DNA of 64,000 nucleotides from Tragulus kanchil (GCA_022376925.1 JAIOJX010000001.1:2885501-2949500); one strand, 5' to 3'. Numbered from the stretch's first letter, positions 1-11,185 are shown. The notes: a model not told the origin generated them from the letters alone. Numbers and translations are program-made.

Positions 1-1660
1 CTTTAATCCATTTTGAGTTGATCTTTGTGCATGGTGTCAGGGAATGTTCCAACTTCATTTTTTTGCATGTAGCTGTCCAATTTTCCCAGCACCACTTGCC
101 GAAGAGGCTGTCTTTGTCCCATTTTACATGTTCGCCTCCTTTGTCAAAAATAAGGTACCCATAGGTGTGTGGGTTTATCTCTGGGTTCTCTATCTTGTTC
201 CGTTGGTCGATATTTCTGTTTTTGTGCCAGTACCATACTGTCTTGATGACTGTTGCTTTGTAGTAGAGTCTGAAGTTGGGGAGGCTGATCCCTCCAGCTC
301 CATTCTTTGTCCTCAGGATTGCTTTGGCTATTCGGGGTCTTTTGTGTTTCCATATGAACCGTTTTATTCTTTGGTCTAGTTCTGTGAAGAATGTCATTGG
401 TAGTTTGCTAGGGATTGCATTGAATCTATAGATGATATTTGGTAGTATGGTCATTTTCACAATATTGATTCTTCCTACCCAGGAACATGGAATATGTCTC
501 CATCTGTTCAAGTCTTCTTTAATTTCTTTCATGAGTGTCTTGTAATTTTCTGTGTACAGTTCTTTTGTTTCTTTGGGTAGGTTTATTCCTAGATATTTGA
601 TTCTTTTTGTTGCGATGGTGAAGGGGACTGCCTCTTTGATTTCATTTTCTGATTTTTCATTGTTTGTGTATAGGAATGCCAGTGATTTCTGTGTGTTGAC
701 TTTGTATCCTGCGACTTTGCTGAATTCATTGATTAGCTCTAGTAGCTTTGTAATAGATTCTTTGGGATTTTCTATGTATAGTATCATGTCATCTGCAAAA
801 AGAGAGAGCTTGACTTCTTCCTTTCCAATCTGGATTCCTTTGATTTCTTTCTCTTCTCTTATTGCTGTTGCTAGAACTTCCAGGACTATGTTGAATAGTA
901 GTGGTGAAAGTGGACACCCCTGTCTTGTTCCTGATCTTAGAGGGAATGCTTTCAGTTTTTCTCCATTGAGGACAATGTTCACTGTATGCTTCTCATAGAT
1001 GGCTTTCACTATGTTGAGATAGGTTCCTTCTATGCCCATTTTCTGAAGAGTTTTTATCATGAATGGATGTTGTACTTTGTCAAAGGCTTTTTCTGCATCT
1101 ATTGAAATGATCATGTGATTTTTGTCTCTCAGTTTGTTAATATGGTGTATCACATTGATTGATTTGCGGATGTTAAAGAAGCCTTGCATGCCTGGGATGA
1201 ACCCGACTTGATCATGATGTATGAGTTTTTTGATGTGTCTTTGAATTCTGTTTGCTAGGATTTTGTTGAGAATCTTGGCATCTAAGTTCATCAGAGAAAT
1301 CGGTCTGTAATTTTCCTTTTTTGTGTTGTCTTTGCCTGGTTTGGGTATCAGGGTGATGGTGGCCTCGTAGAATGTGTTTGGAAGTTTTCCTTCCTGTTAA
1401 ATTTTTTGAAAGAGTTTTAGAAGGACAGGCATTAGGTCTTCTTTAAATGTTTGGTAGAATTCGGCTGTGAAGCCATCTGGTCCTGGGCTTTTATTTTTGG
1501 GTAGATTTTTAATCACAGATTCGATTTCTGAGCTTGTGATTGGGTTGTTCAAAGTTTCTGTTTCTTCCTGGCTCAGTCTTGGGAGATTGATCTTCCCCAA
1601 GAAACTGTCCATTTCTTCCAGGTTGTCCAGTTTGTTGCCATACAGTTGCTCATAATAGTT
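1..1660 (-). pseudogene. L1 ORF2 reverse transcriptase and C-terminal region, partial
   Basis: Reading leftward from 1660, this repeats the linker, the premature stop (1399-1397) and the reverse transcriptase palm, then continues past 594 into sequence not present elsewhere in the window. That part carries conserved L1 ORF2 C-terminal phrases readable in reverse complement, such as [10 protein letters not shown] and KWCWENW. The reading ends at the window edge before the cysteine-rich C-terminus. It is the only copy that extends ORF2 toward its 3' end. Confidence 0.85.
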
Positions 1661-2740
1661 CTTTTTAGATCCTTATTTGATTCTTTTTGTTGCGATGGTG
1701 AAGGGGACTGCCTCTTTGATTTCATTTTCTGATTTTTCATTGTTTGTGTATAGGAATGCCAGTGATTTCTGTGTGTTGACTTTGTATCCTGCGACTTTGC
1801 TGAATTCATTGATTAGCTCTAGTAGCTTTGTAATAGATTCTTTGGGATTTTCTATGTATAGTATCATGTCATCTGCAAAAAGAGAGAGCTTGACTTCTTC
1901 CTTTCCAATCTGGATTCCTTTGATTTCTTTCTCTTCTCTTATTGCTGTTGCTAGAACTTCCAGGACTATGTTGAATAGTAGTGGTGAAAGTGGACACCCC
2001 TGTCTTGTTCCTGATCTTAGAGGGAATGCTTTCAGTTTTTCTCCATTGAGGACAATGTTCACTGTATGCTTCTCATAGATGGCTTTCACTATGTTGAGAT
2101 AGGTTCCTTCTATGCCCATTTTCTGAAGAGTTTTTATCATGAATGGATGTTGTACTTTGTCAAAGGCTTTTTCTGCATCTATTGAAATGATCATGTGATT
2201 TTTGTCTCTCAGTTTGTTAATATGGTGTATCACATTGATTGATTTGCGGATGTTAAAGAAGCCTTGCATGCCTGGGATGAACCCGACTTGATCATGATGT
2301 ATGAGTTTTTTGATGTGTCTTTGAATTCTGTTTGCTAGGATTTTGTTGAGAATCTTGGCATCTAAGTTCATCAGAGAAATCGGTCTGTAATTTTCCTTTT
2401 TTGTGTTGTCTTTGCCTGGTTTGGGTATCAGGGTGATGGTGGCCTCGTAGAATGTGTTTGGAAGTTTTCCTTCCTGTTAAATTTTTTGAAAGAGTTTTAG
2501 AAGGACAGGCATTAGGTCTTCTTTAAATGTTTGGTAGAATTCGGCTGTGAAGCCATCTGGTCCTGGGCTTTTATTTTTGGGTAGATTTTTAATCACAGAT
2601 TCGATTTCTGAGCTTGTGATTGGGTTGTTCAAAGTTTCTGTTTCTTCCTGGCTCAGTCTTGGGAGATTGATCTTCCCCAAGAAACTGTCCATTTCTTCCA
2701 GGTTGTCCAGTTTGTTGCCATACAGTTGCTCATAATAGTC
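594..2740 (+). repeat. Direct tandem duplication D1, period 1080 bp
   Basis: Copy A about 594-1660 and copy B about 1674-2740 are essentially identical L1 ORF2 sequence. The A copy degrades at its end: bases 1658-1675 look like a garbled version of the corresponding B bases near 2738-2755, before B begins. The L1 content does not explain the duplication. Confidence 0.95.
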
Positions 2741-3973
2741 TCTTAGAATCCTTTGGATTTCTGCATTATCTGTTGTAATCTCTCCTTTTTCGTTTTTGAT
2801 TTTGTTGATCTGGTTCTTCTCTTTCTCTTTTTTGATGAGTCTCGCCAGAGGCTTATCGATTTTGTTTACCTTTTCAAAGAACCAGCTTTTTGTTTTATTT
2901 ATTTGAACTATAGTTTCTTTCATTTCTTTCTGATTTATTTCTGCTCTAGTCTTTATAATTTCACGTCTTCTGCTAGCTTTGGGATGTTTCTGTTCTTCTT
3001 TTTCCAATTGTTTTAAGCGGAGGGTTAGGTCATCTGCTTCATATTTTCCTAGTTTCTTGAGGTGGGATTGTATTGCTATAAATTTCCCCCTTAGGACTGC
3101 TTTTGCAGTGTCCCATAAGTTTTGCACGGTCGTATATTCATTGTCATTTTCTTCTAGGAATTTTTTAATTTCTTCTTTGATTTCCTCAGTGATCAGTTGG
3201 TTTTTTAGGTAAGTGTTGTTTAACCGCCATGTGTTTGTATTTTTAGTGATTTTTTTCCTGTGGTTGATCTCTAGTCTCATTGCATTGTGGTCTGAGAAGA
3301 TGGTTGATATAATTTCAGTTTTCTTGAATTGACTGAGGTTAGATTTGTGGCCCAAGATGTGGTCTATCTTGGAGAATGTTCCGTGAGCACTTGAGAAGAA
3401 AGTGTATTCTTCTGCTTTTGGATGGAACGTCCTAAAGATATCTATGAGGTCCATCTTTTCCAGTGTGGCATTTAAGGCTTGTGTTTCTTTATTAATTTTC
3501 TGTTTAGATGATCTATCCATTGGTGTGAGAGGAGTGTTAACGTCTCCTACTATTATTGTGTTATTATTGATTTCTTCTTTTAAGTCTGAAAGTATCTGTC
3601 TTATGTATTGAGGTGCCCCTGTGTTGGGTGCATAGATGTTCATGACTGTTATGTCTTCCTCTTGAATGGATCCTTTAATCATGATGTAATGACCTGCCTT
3701 GTCTCTTAGAATCTTCTTTACTTTAAAATCTATTTTGTCTGATATGAGGATTGCCACTCCAGCTTTCTTTTGATTTCCATTTGCATGGAATATCTTTTTC
3801 CAGCCTTTCACTTTCAGTCTATGAATGTCTCTAGGTCTGAAGTGGGTCTCTTGTAAACAGCATATATATGGGTCATGTTTCTTGATCCATTCAGCCAACC
3901 TGTGTCGTTTGGTTGGAGCATTTAATCCATTTACATTCAAAGTAATTATTGATACGAATGTTCCTATTGTCAT
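1673..3973 (-). pseudogene. L1 ORF2 endonuclease plus reverse transcriptase, with premature stop
   Basis: A third ORF2 N-terminus starts at 3973 and stays open for 498 codons through the endonuclease and linker to ...LLKLFQKI. There a TAA stop lies at 2479-2477. The same frame continues after the stop and reopens at an internal Met at 2371, reading through the reverse transcriptase palm ([12 protein letters not shown] and [10 protein letters not shown]) to about 1673. A single nonsense codon therefore separates two otherwise open halves. The same stop exists in the duplicate at 1399-1397. The right-hand limit is a duplication junction near 3975, the left-hand limit another near 1665. Confidence 0.88.
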
Positions 3974-5030
3974 CTTCTTTCTGATTTATTTCTGCTCTAG
4001 TCTTTATAATTTCACGTCTTCTGCTAGCTTTGGGATGTTTCTGTTCTTCTTTTTCCAATTGTTTTAAGCGGAGGGTTAGGTCATCTGCTTCATATTTTCC
4101 TAGTTTCTTGAGGTGGGATTGTATTGCTATAAATTTCCCCCTTAGGACTGCTTTTGCAGTGTCCCATAAGTTTTGCACGGTCGTATATTCATTGTCATTT
4201 TCTTCTAGGAATTTTTTAATTTCTTCTTTGATTTCCTCAGTGATCAGTTGGTTTTTTAGGTAAGTGTTGTTTAACCGCCATGTGTTTGTATTTTTAGTGA
4301 TTTTTTTCCTGTGGTTGATCTCTAGTCTCATTGCATTGTGGTCTGAGAAGATGGTTGATATAATTTCAGTTTTCTTGAATTGACTGAGGTTAGATTTGTG
4401 GCCCAAGATGTGGTCTATCTTGGAGAATGTTCCGTGAGCACTTGAGAAGAAAGTGTATTCTTCTGCTTTTGGATGGAACGTCCTAAAGATATCTATGAGG
4501 TCCATCTTTTCCAGTGTGGCATTTAAGGCTTGTGTTTCTTTATTAATTTTCTGTTTAGATGATCTATCCATTGGTGTGAGAGGAGTGTTAACGTCTCCTA
4601 CTATTATTGTGTTATTATTGATTTCTTCTTTTAAGTCTGAAAGTATCTGTCTTATGTATTGAGGTGCCCCTGTGTTGGGTGCATAGATGTTCATGACTGT
4701 TATGTCTTCCTCTTGAATGGATCCTTTAATCATGATGTAATGACCTGCCTTGTCTCTTAGAATCTTCTTTACTTTAAAATCTATTTTGTCTGATATGAGG
4801 ATTGCCACTCCAGCTTTCTTTTGATTTCCATTTGCATGGAATATCTTTTTCCAGCCTTTCACTTTCAGTCTATGAATGTCTCTAGGTCTGAAGTGGGTCT
4901 CTTGTAAACAGCATATATATGGGTCATGTTTCTTGATCCATTCAGCCAACCTGTGTCGTTTGGTTGGAGCATTTAATCCATTTACATTCAAAGTAATTAT
5001 TGATACGAATGTTCCTATTGTCATCTTCTT
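2924..5030 (+). repeat. Direct tandem duplication D2, period 1051 bp
   Basis: Copy A about 2924-3980 and copy B about 3975-5030 repeat the ORF2 endonuclease region. The junction near 3975 has a short TTCTT microhomology and no filler. This is the cleanest of the L1 junctions. Confidence 0.95.
3891..5024 (-). pseudogene. L1 ORF2 endonuclease region, second copy
   Basis: ORF2 starts at Met 5024 and encodes an APE-like endonuclease. Visible motifs are NVNG near residue 14, the catalytic glutamate in LQETHF, GDVNTPL, and the SDHNAM segment with the catalytic Asp-His pair. After about 350 residues the frame crosses a duplication junction near 3975. Because the repeat period there is 1051 bp (not a multiple of three), it shifts out of frame and ends. 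The encoded function would be nicking target DNA for target-primed reverse transcription. The piece is incomplete as it stands. Confidence 0.88.
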
Positions 5031-5081
5031 AGAAGTCTGGGGTTTGGTTTGTAGGACTTCTTCTATTCTTGTATTTATTGG

Positions 5082-5858
5082 CTATATCAGGCCCTTTAAC
5101 ACTTGTTGTAGGGCTGGTTTTGTGGTACAGAATTCTTTTAGTTTTTGTCTGTCTGAGAAGCTTTTGACTTCTCCATCGATTCTGAATGAGATTTTTGCTG
5201 GGTAGAGAATTCGTGGTTGCAGATTATTCTCTTTTAGCCGTTTAAACGTGTCCTGCCATTCTCTTCTGGCCTGCAGGGTTTCTGTTGAGAGATCCGCAGT
5301 TAGCCGTATGGGGTTTCCTTTATATGTTATTTGTTGTTTGCTTCTAGCTGCTTTTAGTAATCTGTCTTTATATTTAGTCTGTGTTAGTTTGATTAGAATG
5401 TGCCTTGGTGTGTTTCTTCTAGGGTTTATCCTGTATGGAACTCTTTGTGCTTCTTGGACATGGCTGACTATTTCCTTTCCCATGCTGGGGAAGTTTTCTA
5501 CAATAACCTCTTCAAGAATTTTTTCGTAACCTTTCTTCCCTTCTTCTTCTTCTGGGACTCCTATAATTCTAATGTTGGTGCGTTTGATATTGTCCCATAG
5601 GTCCCTGAGGCTTTCCTCAGTTCTTTTCATTCTTTCGGCTTTGTTCTGTTCCTCACCAGTTATTTCCACCAGTCTATCTTCCAGCACGCTTATCCGTTCT
5701 TCAGCCTCAGATAGTCTACTGTTGAGGCCTTCTATCGTATTTTTGAGTTCAGCAATTGAGTTGGTGGTCTCTATTTGCTTATTTTTCATTTCCTGCATGT
5801 CTTTTCTCAATGCACTAATTTCCTCTAATATTCTGTTTTCGGTGTTTTGCATCCTCAT
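5082..5858 (-). pseudogene. L1 ORF1, second copy lacking its N-terminus
   Basis: A 258-codon open frame begins at an internal Met (MRMQNTENRILEE) and continues without interruption through the coiled coil (heptad-like stretch over the first ~65 residues), the RRM-like region (TNIRIIGVPEEEEG) and the C-terminal domain to ...LQQVLKGLI. It lacks the first ~40 residues because the upstream side is the duplication junction (5859-5896). It is the more intact of the two ORF1 copies, and matches the other copy except for a few single-base and homopolymer differences. Confidence 0.87.
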
Positions 5859-5891
5859 TTTTAGAATTAGGGTTTTCTGATTTTTTTCTTT

Positions 5892-6116
5892 TCATTCCAC
5901 TCCAGCTTTCTTTTGATTTCCATTTGCATGGAATATCTTTTTCCAGCCTTTCACTTTCAGTCTATGAATGTCTCTAGGTCTGAAGTGGGTCTCTTGTAAA
6001 CAGCATATATATGGGTCATGTTTCTTGATCCATTCAGCCAACCTGTGTCGTTTGGTTGGAGCATTTAATCCATTTACATTCAAAGTAATTATTGATACGA
6101 ATGTTCCTATTGTCAT
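5892..6116 (-). pseudogene. L1 ORF2 start, truncated at duplication junction
   Basis: This 74-codon piece is the N-terminus of the L1 endonuclease, starting [16 protein letters not shown] and including the CCLQETHF catalytic segment. It starts 58 bp downstream of the ORF1 stop, the usual short inter-ORF spacing. It stops where the third L1 duplication joins ORF1 sequence again, so it cannot encode a working protein. The same N-terminus appears again at 5024 and at 3973. Confidence 0.85.
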
Positions 6117-6173
6117 CTTCTTAGAAGTCTGGGGTTTGGTTTGTAGGACTTCTTCTATTCTTGTATTTATTGG

Positions 6174-7065
6174 CTATATCAGGCCCTTTAACACTTGTTG
6201 TAGGGCTGGTTTTGTGGTACAGAATTCTTTTAGTTTTTGTCTGTCTGAGAAGCTTTTGACTTCTCCATCGATTCTGAATGAGATTTTTGCTGGGTAGAGA
6301 ATTCGTGGTTGCAGATTATTCTCTTTTAGCCGTTTAAACGTGTCCTGCCATTCTCTTCTGGCCTGCAGGGTTTCTGTTGAGAGATCCGCAGTTAGGCGTA
6401 TGGGGTTTCCTTTATATGTTATTTGTTGTTTGCTTCTAGCTGCTTTTAGTAATCTGTCTTTATATTTAGTCTGTGTTAGTTTGATTAGAATGTGCCTTGG
6501 TGTGTTTCTTCTAGGGTTTATCCTGTATGGAACTCTTTGTGCTTCTTGGACATGGCTGACTATTTCCTTTCCCATGCTGGGAAGTTTTCTACAATAACCT
6601 CTTCAAGAATTTTTTCGTAACCTTTCTTCCCTTCTTCTTCTTCTGGGACTCCTATAATTCTAATGTTGGTGCGTTTGATATTGTCCCATAGGTCCCTGAG
6701 GCTTTCCTCAGTTCTTTTCATTCTTTCGGCTTTGTTCTGTTCCTCACCAGTTATTTCCACCAGTCTATCTTCCAGCACGCTTATCCGTTCTTCAGCCTCA
6801 GATAGTCTACTGTTGAGGCCTTCTATCGTATTTTTGAGTTCAGCAATTGAGTTGGTGGTCTCTATTTGCTTATTTTCATTTCCTGCATGTCTTTTCTCAA
6901 TGCACTAATTTCCTCTAATATTCTGTTTTTGGTGTTTTGCATCCTCATTAGAATAGTTTTTCTGAATTCTCTTTCAGATAATTTGTCTATCTCCTCCTCT
7001 GTCATTTGAGGCTGTGATTCTCTAGCTTGGTCCTTCATTTGTGCAGTGTTTCTCTGTCGTTTCAT
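6174..7065 (-). pseudogene. L1 ORF1 (RNA-binding chaperone), frameshifted copy
   Basis: ORF1 starts at Met 7065 (MKRQRNTAQM...) and ends with ...LQQVLKGLI at 6174. It encodes the L1 nucleic-acid chaperone: an N-terminal charged stretch, a coiled coil beginning near MRMQNTKNRILEE, an RRM-like domain and a C-terminal domain (KISFRIDGEVKSF). The frame is broken into pieces ending at 6862, 6560 and 6174. The breaks coincide with short losses relative to the parallel copy at 5082-5858, such as one G in the GCTGGGAAG run near 6577 and T losses near 6872. These look like homopolymer-type errors rather than old decay. Length if continuous would be about 298 residues, slightly shorter than primate ORF1p. 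Confidence 0.85.
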
Positions 7066-8900
7066 CTCTAGTGTTGTATGTTCTTTGATAGTGTGGGGTC
7101 TTGGAATCAGGGCTTCTAGTTCGAGGATCCTTGGTTTGATGATTGGTCAGGAGATGTAGGCTCTATGCCTGGTTTGCTATAGTGTTCCGTGATATTAGTT
7201 CAAATACTAGGAACTGAGGGGCAAGAGGTGTGTCCCTAATGGGTGACAGTCATAAAAGCATGCAGATGTTTTCTAACCTAGTCATAAGATATATATACAT
7301 ACACAGCAATAACCACATCTAACCAGTTTTACAGTGATAAAGCATAGGAAATTTTCCTGGCAAACGACACAATCAAAGATAGTACTTGCCCATTAAGCTC
7401 TGAGTTAATTAGAATAGTGCCTGGAAAAATAGATCTTGGGTAGGGTTCTGGCTTGGACTATTTCGTCATTGAAAGCAATTTTTAACTAAGACATGTGTTG
7501 GGAGTGAGAAGGTGGAAAATGTATGGGTAATGAGAAGGAATAGATTCAACTTGGAAGGATTTTATAGGGTTATGTAGCCAAGATTAGTGTGTTGTTTTGT
7601 TTAGTGCAGCTGGGAGAGAATAGTGGAGACAGGAAGGTAGGAAATATTTATCTAAGGGGTAGTGGTATATAGGAGAAAGTTTTAGATTTAGAACATAGAG
7701 GGAGGCAGGAGTGGGAAAGAGGAAAGAAAATTGGGAGTTCAAGAATTAAAATTTAAAAAAAAATTAATAATAAAAAAATTAATAATTAAAAATCAAAAAA
7801 ATTAAAAATTACAAAAGAAAAAAAAGGAGGAGAAAATAAGAAGAGATCAAAGAAAGAGAGAGAGAAAAAAAAACAAAACAAAAAACAAACCCAAACCTGA
7901 CCAATTAAACGAATAAGCAGAACCGTCCACAACAGATAAACAAAAAAGCTAAATACTGTCCCTGGTTTTTATCCTCTCATCTGTCTGGAAGCCAGTCTGC
8001 TCTCGATGGTGTTGTCTTGATGATGCAGCCTTTTCCTTATGGCACCGGTCTGCAAGCTCAGATGCTGGCGGGGACGGCGGGCTGATCTCTGTCCGTTGGG
8101 CGGGGGACCGCGGTGTGCTCGCTGTCCCGGGTTGGGCGGGAGCGCGGGCTGATCCCAGTGTGTCGGGCGGGGGACAGTGGTGCGCGCGCAATCCCGTGTT
8201 GGGCGTGATACCTGCCCTACTCCCGGCTTCCGCCGCTGCGGGTGTAGCTATGGGGGTGCATCTATGGGGGTGCAGGGGTTCTTCCGCCACTGGCGCGCGC
8301 ACTGCCAATTGCGCCTCCAAGTCCCAAAGGTAGGCACAAGTCTCCCCGTCCCGCTCGAGCCCGGTCCCTGGTCAGCAATCTGCGGGCGACTTCCCCTTCA
8401 GCCAGTCCCCTACTAGGAGTGTTGGAACTCACCCGGTGCCAGGCGGAAAGTTGCAATTTTCGCCCGGCGGCCAAGCGCTGCGATCCTCACACTGGGCGCT
8501 CTCCCGTCTCGTTCAGTCCGGCCTGAGGTCGCCAGGCAGCAAGCGCGTTCTGCTCGGCCCTGCTGTATCCTATCTTCGCAGTGTCTTAATTTCTGCCGGC
8601 GATCCGGGCGGATTCTTGGAGTTTTCACACTGAGCGCTGCCCTTTCTCCCCCGAGGCTCTGCTTAGGCCCCCTTTTAGGGCACTTGCTGGCGCGCTCTCT
8701 GTCGGTGCTGTCCGGTGTGGGGATAGGACAGAGGATTCTTAGAACCCTAGCTCCGGGAAATTTCTGGCTATTCACTCTTCTATTCTCGCGGACCTGTGGC
8801 TGGTTTGTTGGTGGTGGTTCTTTTCTTGATTAGTTCTGGTGATTCTGTTGGGGAGCTGGTGAAATCTTCCCCTCATTCCTCCGCCATCTTGGCTCCCTCT
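7066..8900 (-). promoter_or_regulatory. L1 5' UTR with internal promoter region
   Basis: This is the stretch between the L1 5' terminus (about 8900, beginning near a GCCATCTTGG motif on the plus strand) and the ORF1 start codon at 7065. The outer part (about 8000-8900) is GC- and CpG-rich; the inner part (about 7240-7960) is purine- and A-rich on the plus strand. L1 elements carry an internal RNA polymerase II promoter in this position, and the CpG-rich block fits that role. Open frames here of 60-123 codons have composition-driven content and no recognisable domain, so I do not call them genes. The promoter function is inferred from family knowledge. Confidence 0.7.
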
Positions 8901-9140
8901 TAGTTTTTTGAATGTCGAGTTTTAAGCCAACTTTTTCACTTTCCTCTTTCGGCTTCATCAGGAGGCTCTTTAGTTCCTCTTTGCTTTTTGCCATAAGGGT
9001 TATGTCATCTGCACATCTGAGGTTATTGATAATTCTCCCGGAACTCTTGACTCCAGCTTGTGCTTCATCCAGCCTGACATTTCATATGATGTACTCTGCA
9101 TAGAAGTTAAGCTGGGTGACAATATACAGCCTTGACCACT
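8901..9140 (-). mobile_element. BovB (RTE) LINE fragment
   Basis: The reverse complement matches the BovB reverse transcriptase segment around the region that ends in 'tactctgcat.gaagttaa' on the plus strand. It is directly abutted by the L1 5' end at 8900, so the L1 appears to have inserted into this older BovB copy. The other half of the BovB would lie beyond the left window edge. Confidence 0.8.
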
Positions 9141-9321
9141 GATTTTACCTGAGTCAAAATCCTATACTGTGGGTGCCCTTTTATAACTTCCAAGTATTTT
9201 TTCACATCTAGCATCTGTTATTTATTTTAATTCTCACAGTGGAACTATGAAGGGAGATACTGATATCCCCATTTCACGGTGGTAGACACTAAGACTAAAA
9301 TGATTAAGGTAATTAGTGAAT
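9141..9321 (+). repeat. Possible MIR-like SINE remnant
   Basis: The part from about 9215 to 9320 resembles the MIR core ('attctcacagtggaactatga', 'ccccatttcacggtgg') found across mammals. It is diverged, and I cannot set its edges precisely. Confidence 0.45.
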
Positions 9322-9611
9322 AAAAAGTAGAGCCGGGGAGCTTCCCTGGTGGTCCAGTGGGTAGAGTCTGCCTCGCAGTGCAAGGGGTGCTGGTTCAATT
9401 CCTGGCCTGAGAAGATCCCATGTACCATGGAGTGGCTGGATGGAGCCGGTGCTCTGCGACAACAGAGGCCACTGTGATGGGAGGCCCACATGGGCCAAAG
9501 AACAAAAATGGATGAAAATAGATAAATGAAAGACCAATAGAAGTGACCTGCCTGCCCCTCTCCCTCCCCAACCTGCCCCCCGGGAGAAAAAAAAAAAAAG
9601 TAGAGCCGGGG
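9322..9611 (+). mobile_element. tRNA-like SINE with target-site duplication
   Basis: The SINE body (9339-9594) starts GCTTCCCTGGTGGTCCAGTGG, carries a B-box-like GGTTCAATTCC, then a unique second half ending in a C-rich segment and an A run. It is flanked by a perfect 17-bp target-site duplication (9322-9338 and 9595-9611). This orientation and the perfect duplication indicate a recent LINE-mediated insertion. See the matching copies at 10934, 13231, 15890, 17317, 34626, 37138 and 63926. Confidence 0.88.
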
Positions 9612-10290
9612 CCCAATCTCAGGGGTACTGCTTCTAACGGGGCTCTTTGTTTCTCATCACTGCTTTGTTTGAGAGGGAGAGTGAAACGGGGTAAAAATGA
9701 ACAGCACACCCTCACAGCCCCAGTCTGAGTCTGTGAATGTCAGGGTTTGGTGGAAGATAAGATAGTATGTTTTCTAGCAAAGGGTATTGAAAAAAGCTGT
9801 ATCTATTTCAAAGCTGAATGTCAAGATAGAGGATGGCTCCTCATAAGAAAATTCAAAAGAGCTGGCTAATATGATGTAAAAGGAAAAATATGAAAATTTT
9901 CTGGTTTAAAACCAAGATTAAGGAAGGAAAGCCTGGCAGACAGTGTGTTTGTTTGGAAGATGGAATTCTCCTTAGTGAGGTCAAAAGCGTAGGAAAACTA
10001 TAACAAAAACATGGGAGGAAAAACTAGTTATTTTAAGTTGCAAAGTGAAGGTATCAGATTCCAGGCAGAAAGCCTGGGTTCTGCTCAGGTTAGGCAGGAC
10101 CATCACATTCATTTATTCCACAACAAAGGAAATGAAACCACATCTCACTTGAAGCACATTAATCTACAGTGATTACAAAGGAGTCCCTATCAGAGATTCC
10201 TGAGGAAAACAAAGATTTTGTTGAAAGATGCCTATTACAGTGCCATTGAGTGTAAATTGGACCACATTTCAAACCCCAAATGAACATACT
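9612..10290. other. Intronic sequence, no recognised feature
   Basis: About 680 bp with short open frames only and no repeat family I can name. It lies upstream of the 68-bp exon, in GABRA3 intronic DNA. Confidence 0.5.
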
Positions 10291-10933
10291 TGTACATGTC
10301 TCTTTGTTTACATGGGTAGGAATTTCTTTTTAATATAGGTCTGTCAATGGAATAACTGCATTATAAGATCTACACATCTCAGCTCCAGCAAATACTGCCA
10401 AATAGCTTTTCTAAATGGTTGTACCAATTTTTACTCTTCCCTAACACGATATGAGACTTCTTTGTTCTTCAGTTCTTAACCAACACTCGGTCCTATTATG
10501 CTTTTAAATTTTTGCCAGGCTGATAGCTGTGAAGTGGTATCTCTTTAGTTTGCTTTTCCCTCATTATCTAGTGATGTTGGATATCTTATGTTAGTTGTTT
10601 TGTTCGGTTTCCTTCTTTCATAAATTATGTTTCTTATTTAAGTTAGTACAATTGTTACTGATATTTATATGTGGTATGAGTTAGCAATGTACTTTTTATA
10701 TGTGGATAACCTGTAGTCAGGCACATTTTTCAATAGTAAATGTTTTTCTCACTGATATATAGTGCTTGTCCTGCCATTCATTCAGTTTTCATGTATTCCT
10801 AGGACAGTTTCTGGATATATTGTCCTGCTTTATTAGTTTTGATATATAGACTCACAGTAAATGTGGTCTTTATGATTTTTTTTTTTACTTTTTTGTTTAA
10901 TTTTAGTCAAATTTTATATTTTTAAAAATCAAG

Positions 10934-11185
10934 GGGCTTCCCTGGTGGTCCAGTGGGTAAAGAGTCTGCTTTGCAGTGCAAGGGGCATCCCTGGCCTGCA
11001 AAGATCCCACGTGCCACGGAGCAGCTGGACCGGTGTATCCAATTAGGAGCCAGCACTCTGGAGTGCATGCACCCAGAGCTAGTGCTCTGCAGCAAGAGAG
11101 GCCACTGCAGTGGGAGGCCCACACACGCCAAGGAATAAAGATGGATGAAAAATAAATAAAAAATCAATAAAAGAGGCCCAAATTT
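10934..11185 (+). mobile_element. tRNA-like SINE, same family as 9339-9594
   Basis: It starts GGGCTTCCCTGGTGGTCCAG and keeps the family-specific middle ('ccagagctagtgctctgcag') and the 'aagatggatgaaaaataaat' segment before an A-rich end. It has lost several bases in the B-box region (no GGTTCGA). Flanks share only a short T/A-rich candidate target duplication. Confidence 0.85.

Larger units (their letters stand above)
4805..6948 (+). repeat. Direct tandem duplication D3, period about 1092 bp
   Basis: Copy A 4805-5858 and copy B 5897-6948 repeat the ORF1/ORF2 boundary. They differ by a few single bases and homopolymer lengths. The 38-bp junction (5859-5896) resembles a scrambled version of the sequence following copy B (around 6949-6985). 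Copy A here overlaps the end of D2 copy B, so D2 and D3 are chained. Confidence 0.95.
1..8900 (-). mobile_element. Young LINE-1 (L1), 5' end present, 3' end outside window
   Basis: A ruminant-type L1 lies on the minus strand. Its 5' end is at about 8900 and the ORF2 C-terminal region runs off the left edge. In element order it holds a long 5' UTR (8900-7066), ORF1 (from a Met codon at 7065) and ORF2 (Met codons at 6116 and 5024 in repeated copies). Reading frames are long and most catalytic motifs are readable, so the element is young. Three direct duplications of about 1.05-1.09 kb interrupt it and repeat ORF1 and ORF2 segments. Removing them leaves about 5.7 kb to the window edge, compatible with a full-length element. 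Family assignment is secure. Whether the duplications belong to the element is doubtful, because identical-style duplications occur outside it. Confidence 0.93.

Noticed and set aside
2477..3973. 498-codon open frame as a host gene
   Set aside because: It encodes the L1 ORF2 endonuclease and linker and sits in an L1 with ORF1 and 5' UTR in place.
594..5030. CRISPR-like or regularly spaced repeats
   Set aside because: Repeats are kilobase direct duplications in mammalian L1 sequence without spacers.
7949..8775. GC-rich open frames of 60-123 codons on both strands
   Set aside because: They lie in the CpG-rich L1 5' UTR, lack any domain, overlap on opposite strands, and low stop-codon density is expected there.
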